DNA of 64,000 nt from Halomonas zincidurans B6 (lineage in GTDB: Bacteria; Pseudomonadota; Gammaproteobacteria; Pseudomonadales; Halomonadaceae): NCBI RefSeq assembly GCF_000731955.1, contig NZ_JNCK01000001.1, forward strand, positions 1,860,001 to 1,924,000, written 5' to 3'. The first letter of the stretch is position 1. Each line of letters starts with the position of its first letter. The translations under genes and the position numbers were made by a program. Positions 53,147 to 62,958 of the stretch are shown one piece after another. The notes under the pieces are model-generated. The model did not search any database, was not told the origin of the DNA, and saw nothing but the letters and a program-made list of their open reading frames with translations.

Positions 53147-53949
53147 TTAGAAGAACAGCCGGCGCAGCGCCGAGCCCGGATCGGCCTCGCGCATGAACGC
53201 CTCGCCGACCAGGAAGCCGTTGACGCCGTATTCGCGCATGTGTTCGACATCGCCGCGGGTATGGATGCCCGACTCGGTGATCACCGTCACCTGCTCGGGA
53301 ATGCGCGAAAGCAGCTGAAAGGTGGTGCCGAGGCTGGTCTCGAAGCTGTGCAGGTCGCGATTGTTGATGCCCACCAGCGTCAGTTCCAGCGCCAGCGCAC
53401 GCTCCAGCTCGAGAGCGTCGTGAACCTCGACCAGCACGTCCATGCCCAGCGCCACGGCCTGCTGATGCAGATCCTTCAAGCGGACATCGTCGAGCGCGGC
53501 GACGATCAACAGGATGCAGTCGGCGCCGATCGCCCGTGCCTCGCTGACCTGGTAGCCATCGACGATGAAATCCTTGCGAATCACCGGCAATTCGCAGGCG
53601 TTGCGCGCGGCGATCAGGAAATCCTCGTGGCCCTGAAAGAAATCCGCATCGGTGAGCACCGACAGGCAGCTCGCCCCGGCCTCGGCGTAGGCCTTGGCGA
53701 TCGCCTCGGGATCGAAGTCATCGCGGATCACGCCCTTCGACGGCGAGGCCTTCTTGATCTCGGCGATCACCGCCGGGTCGCCGTCGGCGATGGTCCGGTC
53801 AAGCGCCTCGACGAAGCCGCGCGGCGCGCTCTGCCCGCGGGCTTGCTCGAGTAGCGTCGCCTCGGCGACCCGCGCCCGCCGCGCGGCGATCTCCTCGTCC
53901 TTGCGGGCGAGGATCCTGGCGAGAATGGTCGGTAGTGCGCGGCTCTGGC

Positions 53950-53953
<4 letters not shown>
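53147..53953 (-). CDS. trpC: Indole-3-glycerol phosphate synthase
   Basis: A 268-residue TIM barrel closing the indole ring. VIAEIKKASPSKG, FLIAARNACELPVIRKDF and VGINNRDLHSFE are catalytic and phosphate-binding landmarks. It is a monofunctional TrpC without a fused TrpF. Its start overlaps the trpD stop by 4 bp, and it ends the trpGDC operon. Confidence 0.96.
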
Positions 53954-54987
<1,034 letters not shown>

Positions 54988-54997
54988 GTGATTCTCC

Positions 54998-55585
54998 TTA
55001 GGCGCGGCGTTCGAGAAAGTTCGCCAGCAATTCGTGGCCCTGGCGGGTAAGAATCGATTCGGGGTGAAACTGCACGCCCTCGATGGCCAGCGTCCTGTGA
55101 CGCAGCCCCATGATCAACCCGGGGGTAATGTCGTCATCATCGACCCACGCGGTCACCTCGAGGCATTCGGGCAGGCTTTCGGCCTCGACCACCAGCGAAT
55201 GATAGCGGGTGACCTCCAGCGGATCGTCGAGGCCGGCGAACACGCTCTCGCCGCGGTGGCGAATGCGCGAGGTCTTGCCGTGCATCACCTGGGGCGCGCG
55301 GACGACCTGGCCGCCATACACCTGGCCGATCGCCTGATGCCCCAGGCAGATCCCGAGAATCGGCAGCTTGCCGGCGAAGTGGCGAATCACGTCCATCGAG
55401 ATGCCCGCCTCGTTGGGCGTGCAGGGCCCCGGCGAGATGACGATGTGACTGAGCGACATGTGCTCGATATCGGCCAGGGTGATCGCGTCGTTGCGATAGG
55501 TCACGACATCCGCCCCCAGCTCGGTCAGGTACTGCACCACGTTGAAGGTGAAGCTGTCGTAGTTGTCGATCATCAGCACGAACAT
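54998..55585 (-). CDS. trpG: Anthranilate synthase component II (glutamine amidotransferase)
   Basis: A 195-residue class I amidotransferase feeding ammonia to TrpE. Nucleophile Cys is in GICLGHQAIG, the oxyanion loop is SPGPCTPNEAG and the His-Glu pair lies in VQFHPES. I chose ATG 55585 from the family start (MFVLMIDNYDSFTFN). An ATG at 55612 adds nine residues and has a distant AGAGG. It could also serve p-aminobenzoate synthesis, as in some relatives. A trp attenuator precedes it. Confidence 0.94.
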   Translation of the reverse strand: MFVLMIDNYDSFTFNVVQYLTELGADVVTYRNDAITLADIEHMSLSHIVISPGPCTPNEAGISMDVIRHFAGKLPILGICLGHQAIGQVYGGQVVRAPQVMHGKTSRIRHRGESVFAGLDDPLEVTRYHSLVVEAESLPECLEVTAWVDDDDITPGLIMGLRHRTLAIEGVQFHPESILTRQGHELLANFLERRA

Positions 55586-55693
55586 GGGTTCAACGCTCTG
55601 ATTGTGTTGCATAAGGCTGATTTCGCCTCTCTTGTTACCCGGGATCGTACCCGGATCGGTCAGGGTGTCAGCCGTGCGGGATTCGATAGACAC

Positions 55694-55796
55694 AAAAATG
55701 CCGCCCCGCAGGCGGCATTTTCTTCAGTCGTCAGCGTGCCGCCCTCGCTCAGGAGGGCCACCACTGAATCGGCCTGTGTGTCTGTGCAATATTCAT
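55694..55796 (-). promoter_or_regulatory. trp attenuator of trpGDC
   Basis: After the leader peptide, region 1 (CCCTC) can pair with region 2 (GAGGGC). Region 2 (GGCGGCA) can alternatively pair with region 3 (TGCCGCC). Regions 3 and 4 (ATGCCGCC/GGCGGCAT, 55718-55698) form the terminator, followed by TTTTG. This is the full classical layout: ribosome stalling at the tandem Trp codons frees region 2 to form the antiterminator. Confidence 0.88.
55749..55796 (-). CDS. trpL: trp leader peptide with tandem Trp codons
   Basis: A 15-residue ORF, MNIAQTHRPIQWWPS, with adjacent TGG TGG codons near the end and the stop inside region 1 of the attenuator. There is no Shine-Dalgarno. The promoter hexamers TTGACA (55831-55826) and CAGTAT (55808-55803), 17 bp apart, place transcription start at or next to the A of this ATG. 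The leader mRNA is therefore probably leaderless. Confidence 0.85.
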   Translation of the reverse strand: MNIAQTHRPIQWWPS

Positions 55797-55802
55797 ATCG
55801 CA

Positions 55803-55831
55803 ATACTGCGGTCGGGGGCCAAACGTGTCAA
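55803..55831 (-). promoter_or_regulatory. Promoter of trpL-trpGDC
   Basis: On the minus strand a perfect -35 TTGACA and a weak -10 CAGTAT are spaced by 17 bp. Seven bases past the -10 box is position 55796, the first base of trpL. Confidence 0.7.
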
Positions 55832-55936
55832 GACGCCCACGCCACACCCCAGGGCTATCGCAGATAGCGTTGTCGCTCGGGGCCGATCCGTCGACAAGCC
55901 TGCGAGGAGGCGCTGTGAATACCTCCATGTACGCTA

Positions 55937-55958
55937 CCGACGCCATCCATGGCGTCGG
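55937..55958. repeat. 22-bp palindrome between trpE and trpL
   Basis: CCGACGCCAT and ATGGCGTCGG form a 10-bp perfect inverted repeat around two bases. On the minus strand it covers an ATG at 55950 that has a good SD (GAGGAGG) and opens a 31-codon frame ending at 55855. There is no T-run. It could be a folded trpE 3' end or a protein-binding site. Confidence 0.5.
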
Positions 55959-56037
55959 ACCTCCTCTTCGGCTTATCCCCGGGGCCTCTTGTCAATTCAA
56001 CTGCGATTGCCCTGCACCTCACCCAGCGGCTCGGCAC

Positions 56038-57537
56038 TCATTCCAGGTTGTCGAGCCCGCGCTCGGCCATCGCCACGGCGCGGAACAGCGCGCGGCCCTT
56101 GTTGAGAGTTTCCTGCCATTCGAGCTCGGGCACGGAATCGGCGACGATGCCGGCGCCGGCCTGGACGTGTAGCTGGCCATCCTTGATCACCGCGGTGCGG
56201 ATGGCGATCGCGGTGTCCATGTTGCCGTGCCAGGACAGATAACCCACCGCGCCCGAGTAGACGCCGCGCTTGACCGGCTCGAGCTCGTCGATGATCTCCA
56301 GCGCGCGGATCTTCGGCGCGCCGGACAGCGTGCCCGCCGGGAAGGTCGCGCGCAGCACGTCCATGGCGCTCATCCCCGGTTTCAGCCGCCCGGTGACCTG
56401 CGAGACGATATGCATGACGTGGGAATAGCGCTCCACCGCCATGTTGTCGGTCACCGTCACCGAGCCGGTCTGGCTGATGCGGCCGATGTCGTTGCGCCCC
56501 AGATCGATCAGCATGACATGCTCGGCGATCTCCTTGGGATCGGCCAGCAGTTCGGCCTCGAGGGCGCGGTCCTCCTCCTCGGTGCGCCCGCGCTTGCGGG
56601 TGCCGGCGATCGGTCGCACGGTGACCTCGCCGTCTTCCAGCCGGGTTAGGATCTCCGGCGACGAGCCGACCACATGGTGATCGTCGAGGTTGAAGAAGAA
56701 CATGTAGGGCGACGGGTTGAGGCTGCGCAAGGCGCGATACAGATCCAGCGGCGGCGCCTGGTAGGGGATCGACATGCGCTGCGAAGGTACGCACTGCATG
56801 ACGTCGCCGGCCAGCACGTACTCCTTGATCTTCTCCACCGCGGCCTTGAAACCCGCCTCGGTGAAGCCCGAAGTGAAATCGCCCTCCTCCACCGCCGGAC
56901 GCCCGCTACCCGGACTGACGCTGTTCAGCGTCGCGCTGCGCAGTTGCACTTCAAGCGCTTCCAGGCGCTGCACGGCCCGTCGGTAGGCGTCCTCCAAGGC
57001 CGGATCGGCATGCGTCCACAGCGTCAGGCGGCCCGACAGGTTGTCGAACACCACCAGCTCGTCGCAGACCATCAGCAGGATATCGGGCACGCCGAGCGGG
57101 TCGGGCTTGGCGGCGACATGCGGACCGCGCAGCCGCGGCTCGATGTAGCGGATGGTGTCGTAACCGAAATAGCCCACCAGGCCGCCGTCGAAACGCGGCT
57201 GGTCGTCGAGCCGCGGCACCTTGAAGCGGGCCTGGAACTGCTCGATCCAGGCCAGCGGATCGTCGACCTCGCTGGTCCCCAGCTGCTCGCCGTCGGCGAT
57301 GTGCCGGACCTGGTGGCCACGCACCTCGATGCGCTCGCGGCACGGTAATCCGATGATCGAGTAGCGGCCCCACTTTTCGCCGCCCTGCACCGATTCGAGC
57401 AAAAACGTCCAAGGCGCGTCGGCGAGCTTGAGATAGGTGGAAAGCGGCGTGTCGAGATCGGCGAGCACCTCGCGGGTCACCGGAATGCGGTTGTAGCCGG
57501 CCTGGGCCAGTTCGTCGAAACGTGCGGCGGTCATCAT
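56038..57537 (-). CDS. trpE: Anthranilate synthase component I
   Basis: A 499-residue chorismate-utilising enzyme that makes anthranilate with TrpG. The tryptophan feedback site LLESVQGGEKWGRYS is intact near residue 45. The catalytic core includes FYLRSLNPSPYMF-like PSPYMFFF, PIAGTRKRGRT, DLGRNDIGRIS and GAPKIRALEIID. Start ATG 57537 (AAGGA 10 bases upstream) is followed by another ATG, and either may serve. It is on the same strand as trpGDC but separated by about 240 bp and a separate attenuated promoter. Confidence 0.95.
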   Translation of the reverse strand: MMTAARFDELAQAGYNRIPVTREVLADLDTPLSTYLKLADAPWTFLLESVQGGEKWGRYSIIGLPCRERIEVRGHQVRHIADGEQLGTSEVDDPLAWIEQFQARFKVPRLDDQPRFDGGLVGYFGYDTIRYIEPRLRGPHVAAKPDPLGVPDILLMVCDELVVFDNLSGRLTLWTHADPALEDAYRRAVQRLEALEVQLRSATLNSVSPGSGRPAVEEGDFTSGFTEAGFKAAVEKIKEYVLAGDVMQCVPSQRMSIPYQAPPLDLYRALRSLNPSPYMFFFNLDDHHVVGSSPEILTRLEDGEVTVRPIAGTRKRGRTEEEDRALEAELLADPKEIAEHVMLIDLGRNDIGRISQTGSVTVTDNMAVERYSHVMHIVSQVTGRLKPGMSAMDVLRATFPAGTLSGAPKIRALEIIDELEPVKRGVYSGAVGYLSWHGNMDTAIAIRTAVIKDGQLHVQAGAGIVADSVPELEWQETLNKGRALFRAVAMAERGLDNLE

Positions 57538-57744
57538 ACCCAGCATATCCTTCAAGGCGTTGATCGGATTGGCGTTACAGTGTCGGCGGGGCGTCACCAT
57601 CGCCAGCGGCGCAGGCCCTTGGCCGGTATGCGCCAACGCGCCTCGATCCGCTTGGAAACAGGGTGGGTATTCAGCATGGCGGGGTTCCGTTGATTGCCGA
57701 ATCTTATTGATTTGGCGGCGCTTATAGCGCAGCCGGATTTCACC

Positions 57745-58740
57745 CTAAACGAGTTCGATGAGCGATTCAACCAGCCCATCCGGCCCGGCGTCGGCCACCG
57801 GTTCACCATGATTGTAGCCGTAGGGGACCGCCAGGGTGCGAAACCCGGCGCGACGGCCGGCCTCGATGTCGTGGCGCGAGTCGCCGACCATCAGCGCCGC
57901 CTGCGGGGCCACGCCCAGCATCTCGGCCACGTGCAGCAAGGGCGCGGGATCGGGTTTCTTGGCGGGCAGCGAGTCGCCGCCCAGCGTCACCTCGAACAGC
58001 CCGTCGAGTGCCAGCGCCTGGAGAATCGGCGCAATGAACGCGTGCGGCTTGTTGGTGACCAGTGCAAGCCGCATGCCGCGCGCCTTGAGCCCTTCGAGCG
58101 CCTCGCGCGCGCCGGGATACAGCGTGGTATCGACACACGGCGCCTGGGCGTAAGCGGTCAGGAACTCGCGGTGGGCGCCGTCCAGCCGGCGTGCCGCCTC
58201 GGCCGCGCCCAGCGCATCCGCGAGCGCGCGCTCGACCAGCTTGCGCGCGCCGTTGCCCACCCAGTCGCGGACCTTGGCTTCGCCGGCGGGCGGCAACCGC
58301 TGCGCGACGAGTGCCGTATCCACGGCCCGCGCCAGATCGGGGACCGAATCGATCAAGGTGCCGTCGAGATCGAAGACCACCAGGCGTATGCCCTCAAGCT
58401 GCACCGTCACATCGCCTCCTTGGCGTTTCTCAGGACAAGCAGGCGCCACGTGACTCAGCGCCTGCGATGAATGCTTCAGCCAGGCGTGCTTTTGCGCTGC
58501 CGATTGCTTCTTCAACCATGCCTCGAGCCTGAGCGCCTCGCCGCGCGCGCCGACCGCCTGGCGATGGCACAGCTTGAGCGGGCCCTTGCCGCGCAACGCC
58601 CGCGCGCCGCGCTTGCCGTGGCAATGCTCGCGAAAACGCCGCTCGACATCGGTGGTAATCCCGGTATACAGCGCCCCGCCGGCGGTTTCGACGACGTAGA
58701 GATACCATAGCGGCTCAGCGCCGCGATCCGCTTCGCTCAC
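57745..58740 (-). CDS. gph: Single frame fusing a GIY-YIG domain to phosphoglycolate phosphatase (Gph)
   Basis: A 331-codon frame. Residues ~10-90 are a YhbQ/UPF0213-type GIY-YIG nuclease domain (WYLYVVETAGGALYTGITTD, then ERRFREHCHGKRG). Residues ~117-331 are a HAD phosphatase of the Gph group (VVFDLDGTLIDS, LVTNKPHAF, MVGDSRHDIEAGRRAG), which removes 2-phosphoglycolate. No stop separates them. An internal GTG at 58410 (codon 111) with a perfect AAGGAGG would yield a free 221-residue Gph, so two products are possible. The start overlaps the rpe stop by 4 bp. Confidence 0.88.
   Translation of the reverse strand: MSEADRGAEPLWYLYVVETAGGALYTGITTDVERRFREHCHGKRGARALRGKGPLKLCHRQAVGARGEALRLEAWLKKQSAAQKHAWLKHSSQALSHVAPACPEKRQGGDVTVQLEGIRLVVFDLDGTLIDSVPDLARAVDTALVAQRLPPAGEAKVRDWVGNGARKLVERALADALGAAEAARRLDGAHREFLTAYAQAPCVDTTLYPGAREALEGLKARGMRLALVTNKPHAFIAPILQALALDGLFEVTLGGDSLPAKKPDPAPLLHVAEMLGVAPQAALMVGDSRHDIEAGRRAGFRTLAVPYGYNHGEPVADAGPDGLVESLIELV
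58408..58421 (-). promoter_or_regulatory. Internal ribosome binding site and GTG start for Gph
   Basis: On the minus strand AAGGAGG is followed after 5 bases by GTG at 58410, in frame within the GIY-YIG/Gph fusion. The segment downstream matches the natural N-terminus of stand-alone Gph proteins. Confidence 0.7.
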
Positions 58741-59435
58741 GACCGGGTCAGTTCATCGCGCAAGGCCCCGATCACGCTGTCGTAGCGGTGCGCGTCGTCG
58801 TCACGGCGCGCACCGAAGATCGCCGAGCCGGCGACAAAGGTATCCGCGCCGGCACGGGCGATCTCGGCGATGTTGTCGACCTTGACCCCGCCGTCGATCT
58901 CCAGGCGGATCGGCCGACCGCTGGCCTCGATACGCGAACGCGCATCGCGCAGCTTGTCGAGGGTGCCGGGAATGAACGATTGACCGCCGAAGCCGGGATT
59001 GACGCTCATCAGCAGGATCATGTCGAGTTTGTCCATCACGTAGTCGAGATAGGACAGCGGCGTCGCCGGATTGAATACCAGGCCGGCCTTGGCGCCGCCG
59101 TCGCGGATCAACTGCAACGAGCGGTCGATGTGCTCGCTGGCCTCGGGATGGAAGGTGATATAGCTCGCGCCAGCGTCGATGAAATCGCCGATCAGCCGAT
59201 CCACCGGCTTGACCATCAGGTGGGCATCGATCGGCGCGGTCACGCCATGCTTGCGCAGCGCCCCGCAGACCATCGGGCCAATGGTCAGGTTGGGCACGTA
59301 ATGGTTGTCCATGACGTCGAAGTGGACGATATCGGCGCCGGCGGCCAGCACGTCGTCGACCTCCTGACCGAGGCAGGCGAAGTTGGCGGAGAGAATCGAG
59401 GGGGCGATCTTGAAGTCGGGTTTCACGTCGGGCAT
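58737..59435 (-). CDS. rpe: Ribulose-phosphate 3-epimerase
   Basis: A 232-residue TIM-barrel enzyme interconverting ribulose-5- and xylulose-5-phosphate. APSILSANFACLG, HFDVMDNHYVPNLTIGP, DAHLMV, MSVNPGFGGQSF and EIDGGV carry the metal and catalytic residues. It leads the rpe-(GIY-YIG)gph-trpE run, an order shared with Pseudomonas. Confidence 0.96.
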   Translation of the reverse strand: MPDVKPDFKIAPSILSANFACLGQEVDDVLAAGADIVHFDVMDNHYVPNLTIGPMVCGALRKHGVTAPIDAHLMVKPVDRLIGDFIDAGASYITFHPEASEHIDRSLQLIRDGGAKAGLVFNPATPLSYLDYVMDKLDMILLMSVNPGFGGQSFIPGTLDKLRDARSRIEASGRPIRLEIDGGVKVDNIAEIARAGADTFVAGSAIFGARRDDDAHRYDSVIGALRDELTRS

Positions 59436-59752
59436 GGCTCGTCGATCCGGTTCACGAAATCTGGTTCACGAAAAATAGCGCAAGCAGCCTGGCGAAAGCA
59501 GCATGCCGAAAAGCCGTCATTCTAGCGTATACCGAGCCCCGGCAGGGCGACGATTTGCGCCGCACAGTCGATCGCGATCGAAGACGGCGTGTTCTACGGC
59601 GGCGCCGACCCGCGGCGCTCGACCTCCTCGGCGATGGAGCTTTAGCGACACGGCCTGTCCATGCCTCGATTACGCCCCGGCGACTGCGAGGCGTTTGTAG
59701 ATAGCCGCCGAGCGCCTTGCGGCCATCGACGCGAGCGACGCTACATGCGCTA
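59436..59752. other. Intergenic region rpe-MFS
   Basis: 317 bp between divergent genes. I see no supportable gene, terminator or near-consensus promoter here. Confidence 0.55.
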
Positions 59753-60961
59753 ATGGCGATTCACGCATCTCCGGCCATCGCCATGCCTATCGTTGTCATC
59801 GCCATCGCCCAGCTGTTCGGCACCGCATTGTGGTTTACCCCCAATGCGGTGATCGGCGACCTGCAACAGGCCTGGTCGCTGGCCGCCACCGATCTCGGCT
59901 GGCTGACCGGTGCGGTTCAGGTGGGCTTTCTGCTCGGCACGCTGGGCATCGGGCTCAGCGGCCTGGCCGACCGCCGCGACGCCAGCCGGCTGTTCGCCGC
60001 CGCCTGCCTGCTCGGCGCCAGCGCCAACGCCCTGCTGCCGCTGGCCGGCGGGCTGTGGCCGGCAGTGGGATTGCGCCTGATTACCGGCCTGGCACTGGCC
60101 GGCATCTACCCGATCGGCATGAAGCTGATGGTCGGCTGGACGCCCGGGCGCACCGGGCTGGGGCTGGCCTGGCTGGTCGGCATGCTGGTGATCGGCACCG
60201 CACTGCCGCACGCCCTGTATGGGCTGAGTCTGCTCGACGCCTTTCGCCTGCCCTGGGCGAGCGGCGTGTGGGGCGCCTCGGTGCTGGCGCTGATCGCCGC
60301 GCTGATGATCGCTCGGCTGGGCGAAGCACCCGAGGTGGCTGTCGCGAAGGTCTCGGCGCACGGCAAACGCCCGACGTTCGATCTCAGCGTGTTCGCCATC
60401 GCCGGCTACCGGCGCGCCGCCGGCGGCTATTTCGGCCACATGTGGGAGCTCTATACACTCTGGGCGCTGATCCCGCTGCTGCTGGCTCAGGCTTGGCCCG
60501 GGGCCTCGCCGGTCGGCCTGGCGCTGGGCAGCTTCGCGCTGATCGCCATCGGCGGGCCGGGGTGCTGGCTGGGCGGCTGGCTGAGCCAGCGCATCGGCAG
60601 CCGGCGCGTCGCCATGCTCGGCCTGATCGGCTCGGGCGGCTGTAGCCTGTTTTACCCCTGGCTCACCGGCGCGCCGCCCTCCGTGCTGGTGATCTTCCTG
60701 GGCCTGTGGAGCGCGTTGGCGGTAGTCGACTCGGCGCATTTCTCGGCGCTGTCGGCGCGGGCCTGCCCGAGCCACTTGCTGGGCACCGGGCTGACCCTGC
60801 AGAACGCCATCGGCTTCGGCGTCTCGGTGCTGTCGCTGATCCTGCTGGTGCCCCTGTGGCCGCTACTCGGCGAGTGGCTGGCCTGGCTGTTGCTGCCCGG
60901 CCCCGCCATCGGTCTGTGGCTGATCGGTCGCGCTCTGCCCAATACCACCCAGAACGCCTGA
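59753..60961 (+). CDS. Major facilitator superfamily transporter
   Basis: A 402-residue protein with about twelve hydrophobic helices. The loop GLADRRDASR between helices 2 and 3 is the MFS motif A position. The central cytoplasmic loop (residues ~195-220) separates two six-helix halves. The substrate is unknown. No SD is seen before ATG 59753, and ATG 59783 is an alternative start. Confidence 0.85.
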   Translation: MAIHASPAIAMPIVVIAIAQLFGTALWFTPNAVIGDLQQAWSLAATDLGWLTGAVQVGFLLGTLGIGLSGLADRRDASRLFAAACLLGASANALLPLAGGLWPAVGLRLITGLALAGIYPIGMKLMVGWTPGRTGLGLAWLVGMLVIGTALPHALYGLSLLDAFRLPWASGVWGASVLALIAALMIARLGEAPEVAVAKVSAHGKRPTFDLSVFAIAGYRRAAGGYFGHMWELYTLWALIPLLLAQAWPGASPVGLALGSFALIAIGGPGCWLGGWLSQRIGSRRVAMLGLIGSGGCSLFYPWLTGAPPSVLVIFLGLWSALAVVDSAHFSALSARACPSHLLGTGLTLQNAIGFGVSVLSLILLVPLWPLLGEWLAWLLLPGPAIGLWLIGRALPNTTQNA

Positions 60962-61081
60962 AGCGCCCCGGAAGACAGCCCCATATTCGGAAGTTATCTC
61001 AAAAAAAGAATAAGCAGAAGGATTGTCATTCCATAATAGCTGGATTAGCCTTCAGCCATTCCCGCTATTACCGGAGCTTTC

Positions 61082-62104
61082 ATGACATTCCTGAGCGCAC
61101 TACGCCGCGGTGCCATCGCCTCGGCGGCGACCGCCGCCCTGGCCGGCAGCATCGCTTCCCCGGCCATGGCCGCCGATCGTGAGTTACTCAACTCCTCCTA
61201 CGATATCGCCCGCGAGCTGTTCGCCACGCTCAATCCCGAGTTCGTCGACTGGTGGCAGCAAAAGCACGACGCGAGCGTCGAGATCAAGCAGTCCCACGGC
61301 GGCTCCTCGAAGCAGGCACGGGCGATCATGCAGGGTCTCAAGGCCGACGTGGTGACCTATAACCAGGTCACCGACGTCGACATATTGGCCGAGGCCGGGC
61401 TGGTCGCCAAGGACTGGCAGCAGCAGTATCCCAACAACGCCTCGCCCTACTATTCGACCACCGCGTTCCTGGTCCGCGAGGGCAACCCCAAGGGTATCGA
61501 CAGCTGGGACGACCTGGTCGCCGACGACGTCGAGATCGTCTTCCCCAACCCCAAGACCTCGGGCAACGGCCGTTACACCTACCTGGCGGCCTGGGCCTAC
61601 GCCGACCAAGCCTTCGCCGGCGACGAGACCAGGATCCGCGAGTTCATGAAGCAGTTCCTGGGCAACGTCAAGGTGTTCGACACCGGCGGCCGCGGCGCCA
61701 CGACCACCTTCGTCGAGCGCGGCATCGGCGACGTGCTGATCAGCTTCGAGTCCGAGGTCAACAACATCCGCAAGGAATACGGCCAGGACGACTACGACGT
61801 GGTAGTGCCGCCGGTGAGCATCCTTGCCGAGTTCCCGGTGGCGGTGGTCGAGGAGTATGCCGAGCGCAACGACAACCTCGAGCTGGCCCGAGACTACCTG
61901 GACTATCTTTACACCGAGGAGGCCCAGCGCCTGCTGGCCGGTTTCAACTACCGCGTCAATGACCAGAACGTCCAGGCCGAATTCGCCGATCAGTTCCCCG
62001 AGACCGAACTGCTGCGCGTCGAGGACGTGTTCGGTGGCTGGGACGAGGTCATGGCCACCCACTTCGCTGGCGGCGGCATGCTGGACCAGCTACAGCGCCG
62101 ATGA
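61082..62104 (+). CDS. Sulfate/thiosulfate ABC transporter substrate-binding protein
   Basis: A 340-residue periplasmic protein of the Sbp/CysP family. The signal peptide ends at AMA (residue ~30). LNSSYDIARELF, SHGGSSKQARAIMQGLKADVV and PNPKTSGNGRY form the oxyanion-binding site. The preceding 120 bp are AT-rich with direct TTCCATAAT-like elements, as expected of a CysB-activated promoter, but no exact site can be set. Its stop overlaps cysT by 4 bp. Whether it prefers sulfate or thiosulfate is open. Confidence 0.93.
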   Translation: MTFLSALRRGAIASAATAALAGSIASPAMAADRELLNSSYDIARELFATLNPEFVDWWQQKHDASVEIKQSHGGSSKQARAIMQGLKADVVTYNQVTDVDILAEAGLVAKDWQQQYPNNASPYYSTTAFLVREGNPKGIDSWDDLVADDVEIVFPNPKTSGNGRYTYLAAWAYADQAFAGDETRIREFMKQFLGNVKVFDTGGRGATTTFVERGIGDVLISFESEVNNIRKEYGQDDYDVVVPPVSILAEFPVAVVEEYAERNDNLELARDYLDYLYTEEAQRLLAGFNYRVNDQNVQAEFADQFPETELLRVEDVFGGWDEVMATHFAGGGMLDQLQRR

Positions 62105-62958
62105 GCGCTTCCGCACTGCTCGGCCGGTCGACACCCAAGCGGGTGCTGCCCGGCTTCAGTCTGTCGCTGGGCATTACCCTGACGTTCGTCTCGTTGATCC
62201 TGCTGCTGCCGCTGACCAGCCTGGTCGGGCAGCTCGCCGGTCTCAGCCTGGCCGAGTACTGGGCAATCATCAGCGAGCCGCGAGTCGTTGCCAGTTATCT
62301 GGTGACCATCGGCGGCGCGGCGGCGGCCTCGCTGGTCAACGCGCTGTTCGGGCTGCTGATGGCCTGGGTGCTGGTGCGCTATGAATTCCCCGGCAGACGG
62401 TTGCTGGACGCGCTGATGGACCTGCCCTTCGCGCTGCCCACCGCGGTCGCCGGCATCACCCTGGCGACGCTTTATTCGTCGAGCGGCTGGATGGGGCAAC
62501 TGCTCGAACCGCTGGGTATCGAGGTGGCCTACACCTGGGTGGGCATCGCCCTGGCAATGGCTTTCACCAGCATCCCCTTCGTCGTGCGCACCGTGCAGCC
62601 GGTCCTCGAGGATCTGCCGAGCGAGATCGACGAGGCCGCGCTGACGCTGGGCGCCAGCGACGCCCTCGCCTTCCGCCGGGTCATCCTGCCCAACCTGTGG
62701 CCGGCGCTGGTCACCGGTACCGGGCTGGCCTTCGTGCGCTCGCTGGGCGAATTCGGCGCGGTGATCTTTATTGCCGGCAACATGCCCTACGAGACCGAGA
62801 TCACTTCGCTGATGATCTTCGTCAAGCTGCAGGAATACGACTACGTGGGTGCCTCGGCGATCGCCTCGGTGGTACTGGCGGTGTCGCTGGCACTGCTGCT
62901 GGCGCTGAACCTGTGGCAGGGCCGCTTCATTCGAAGGCTGCACGGAGGCAAGGGCTGA
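62101..62958 (+). CDS. cysT: Sulfate/thiosulfate ABC transporter permease CysT
   Basis: A 285-residue permease with six membrane helices. The EAA loop coupling to CysA reads EIDEAALTLGASDALAFRRVILP. It forms the channel with CysW. Start and stop overlap both neighbours (4 bp and 1 bp). Confidence 0.94.
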   Translation: MSASALLGRSTPKRVLPGFSLSLGITLTFVSLILLLPLTSLVGQLAGLSLAEYWAIISEPRVVASYLVTIGGAAAASLVNALFGLLMAWVLVRYEFPGRRLLDALMDLPFALPTAVAGITLATLYSSSGWMGQLLEPLGIEVAYTWVGIALAMAFTSIPFVVRTVQPVLEDLPSEIDEAALTLGASDALAFRRVILPNLWPALVTGTGLAFVRSLGEFGAVIFIAGNMPYETEITSLMIFVKLQEYDYVGASAIASVVLAVSLALLLALNLWQGRFIRRLHGGKG

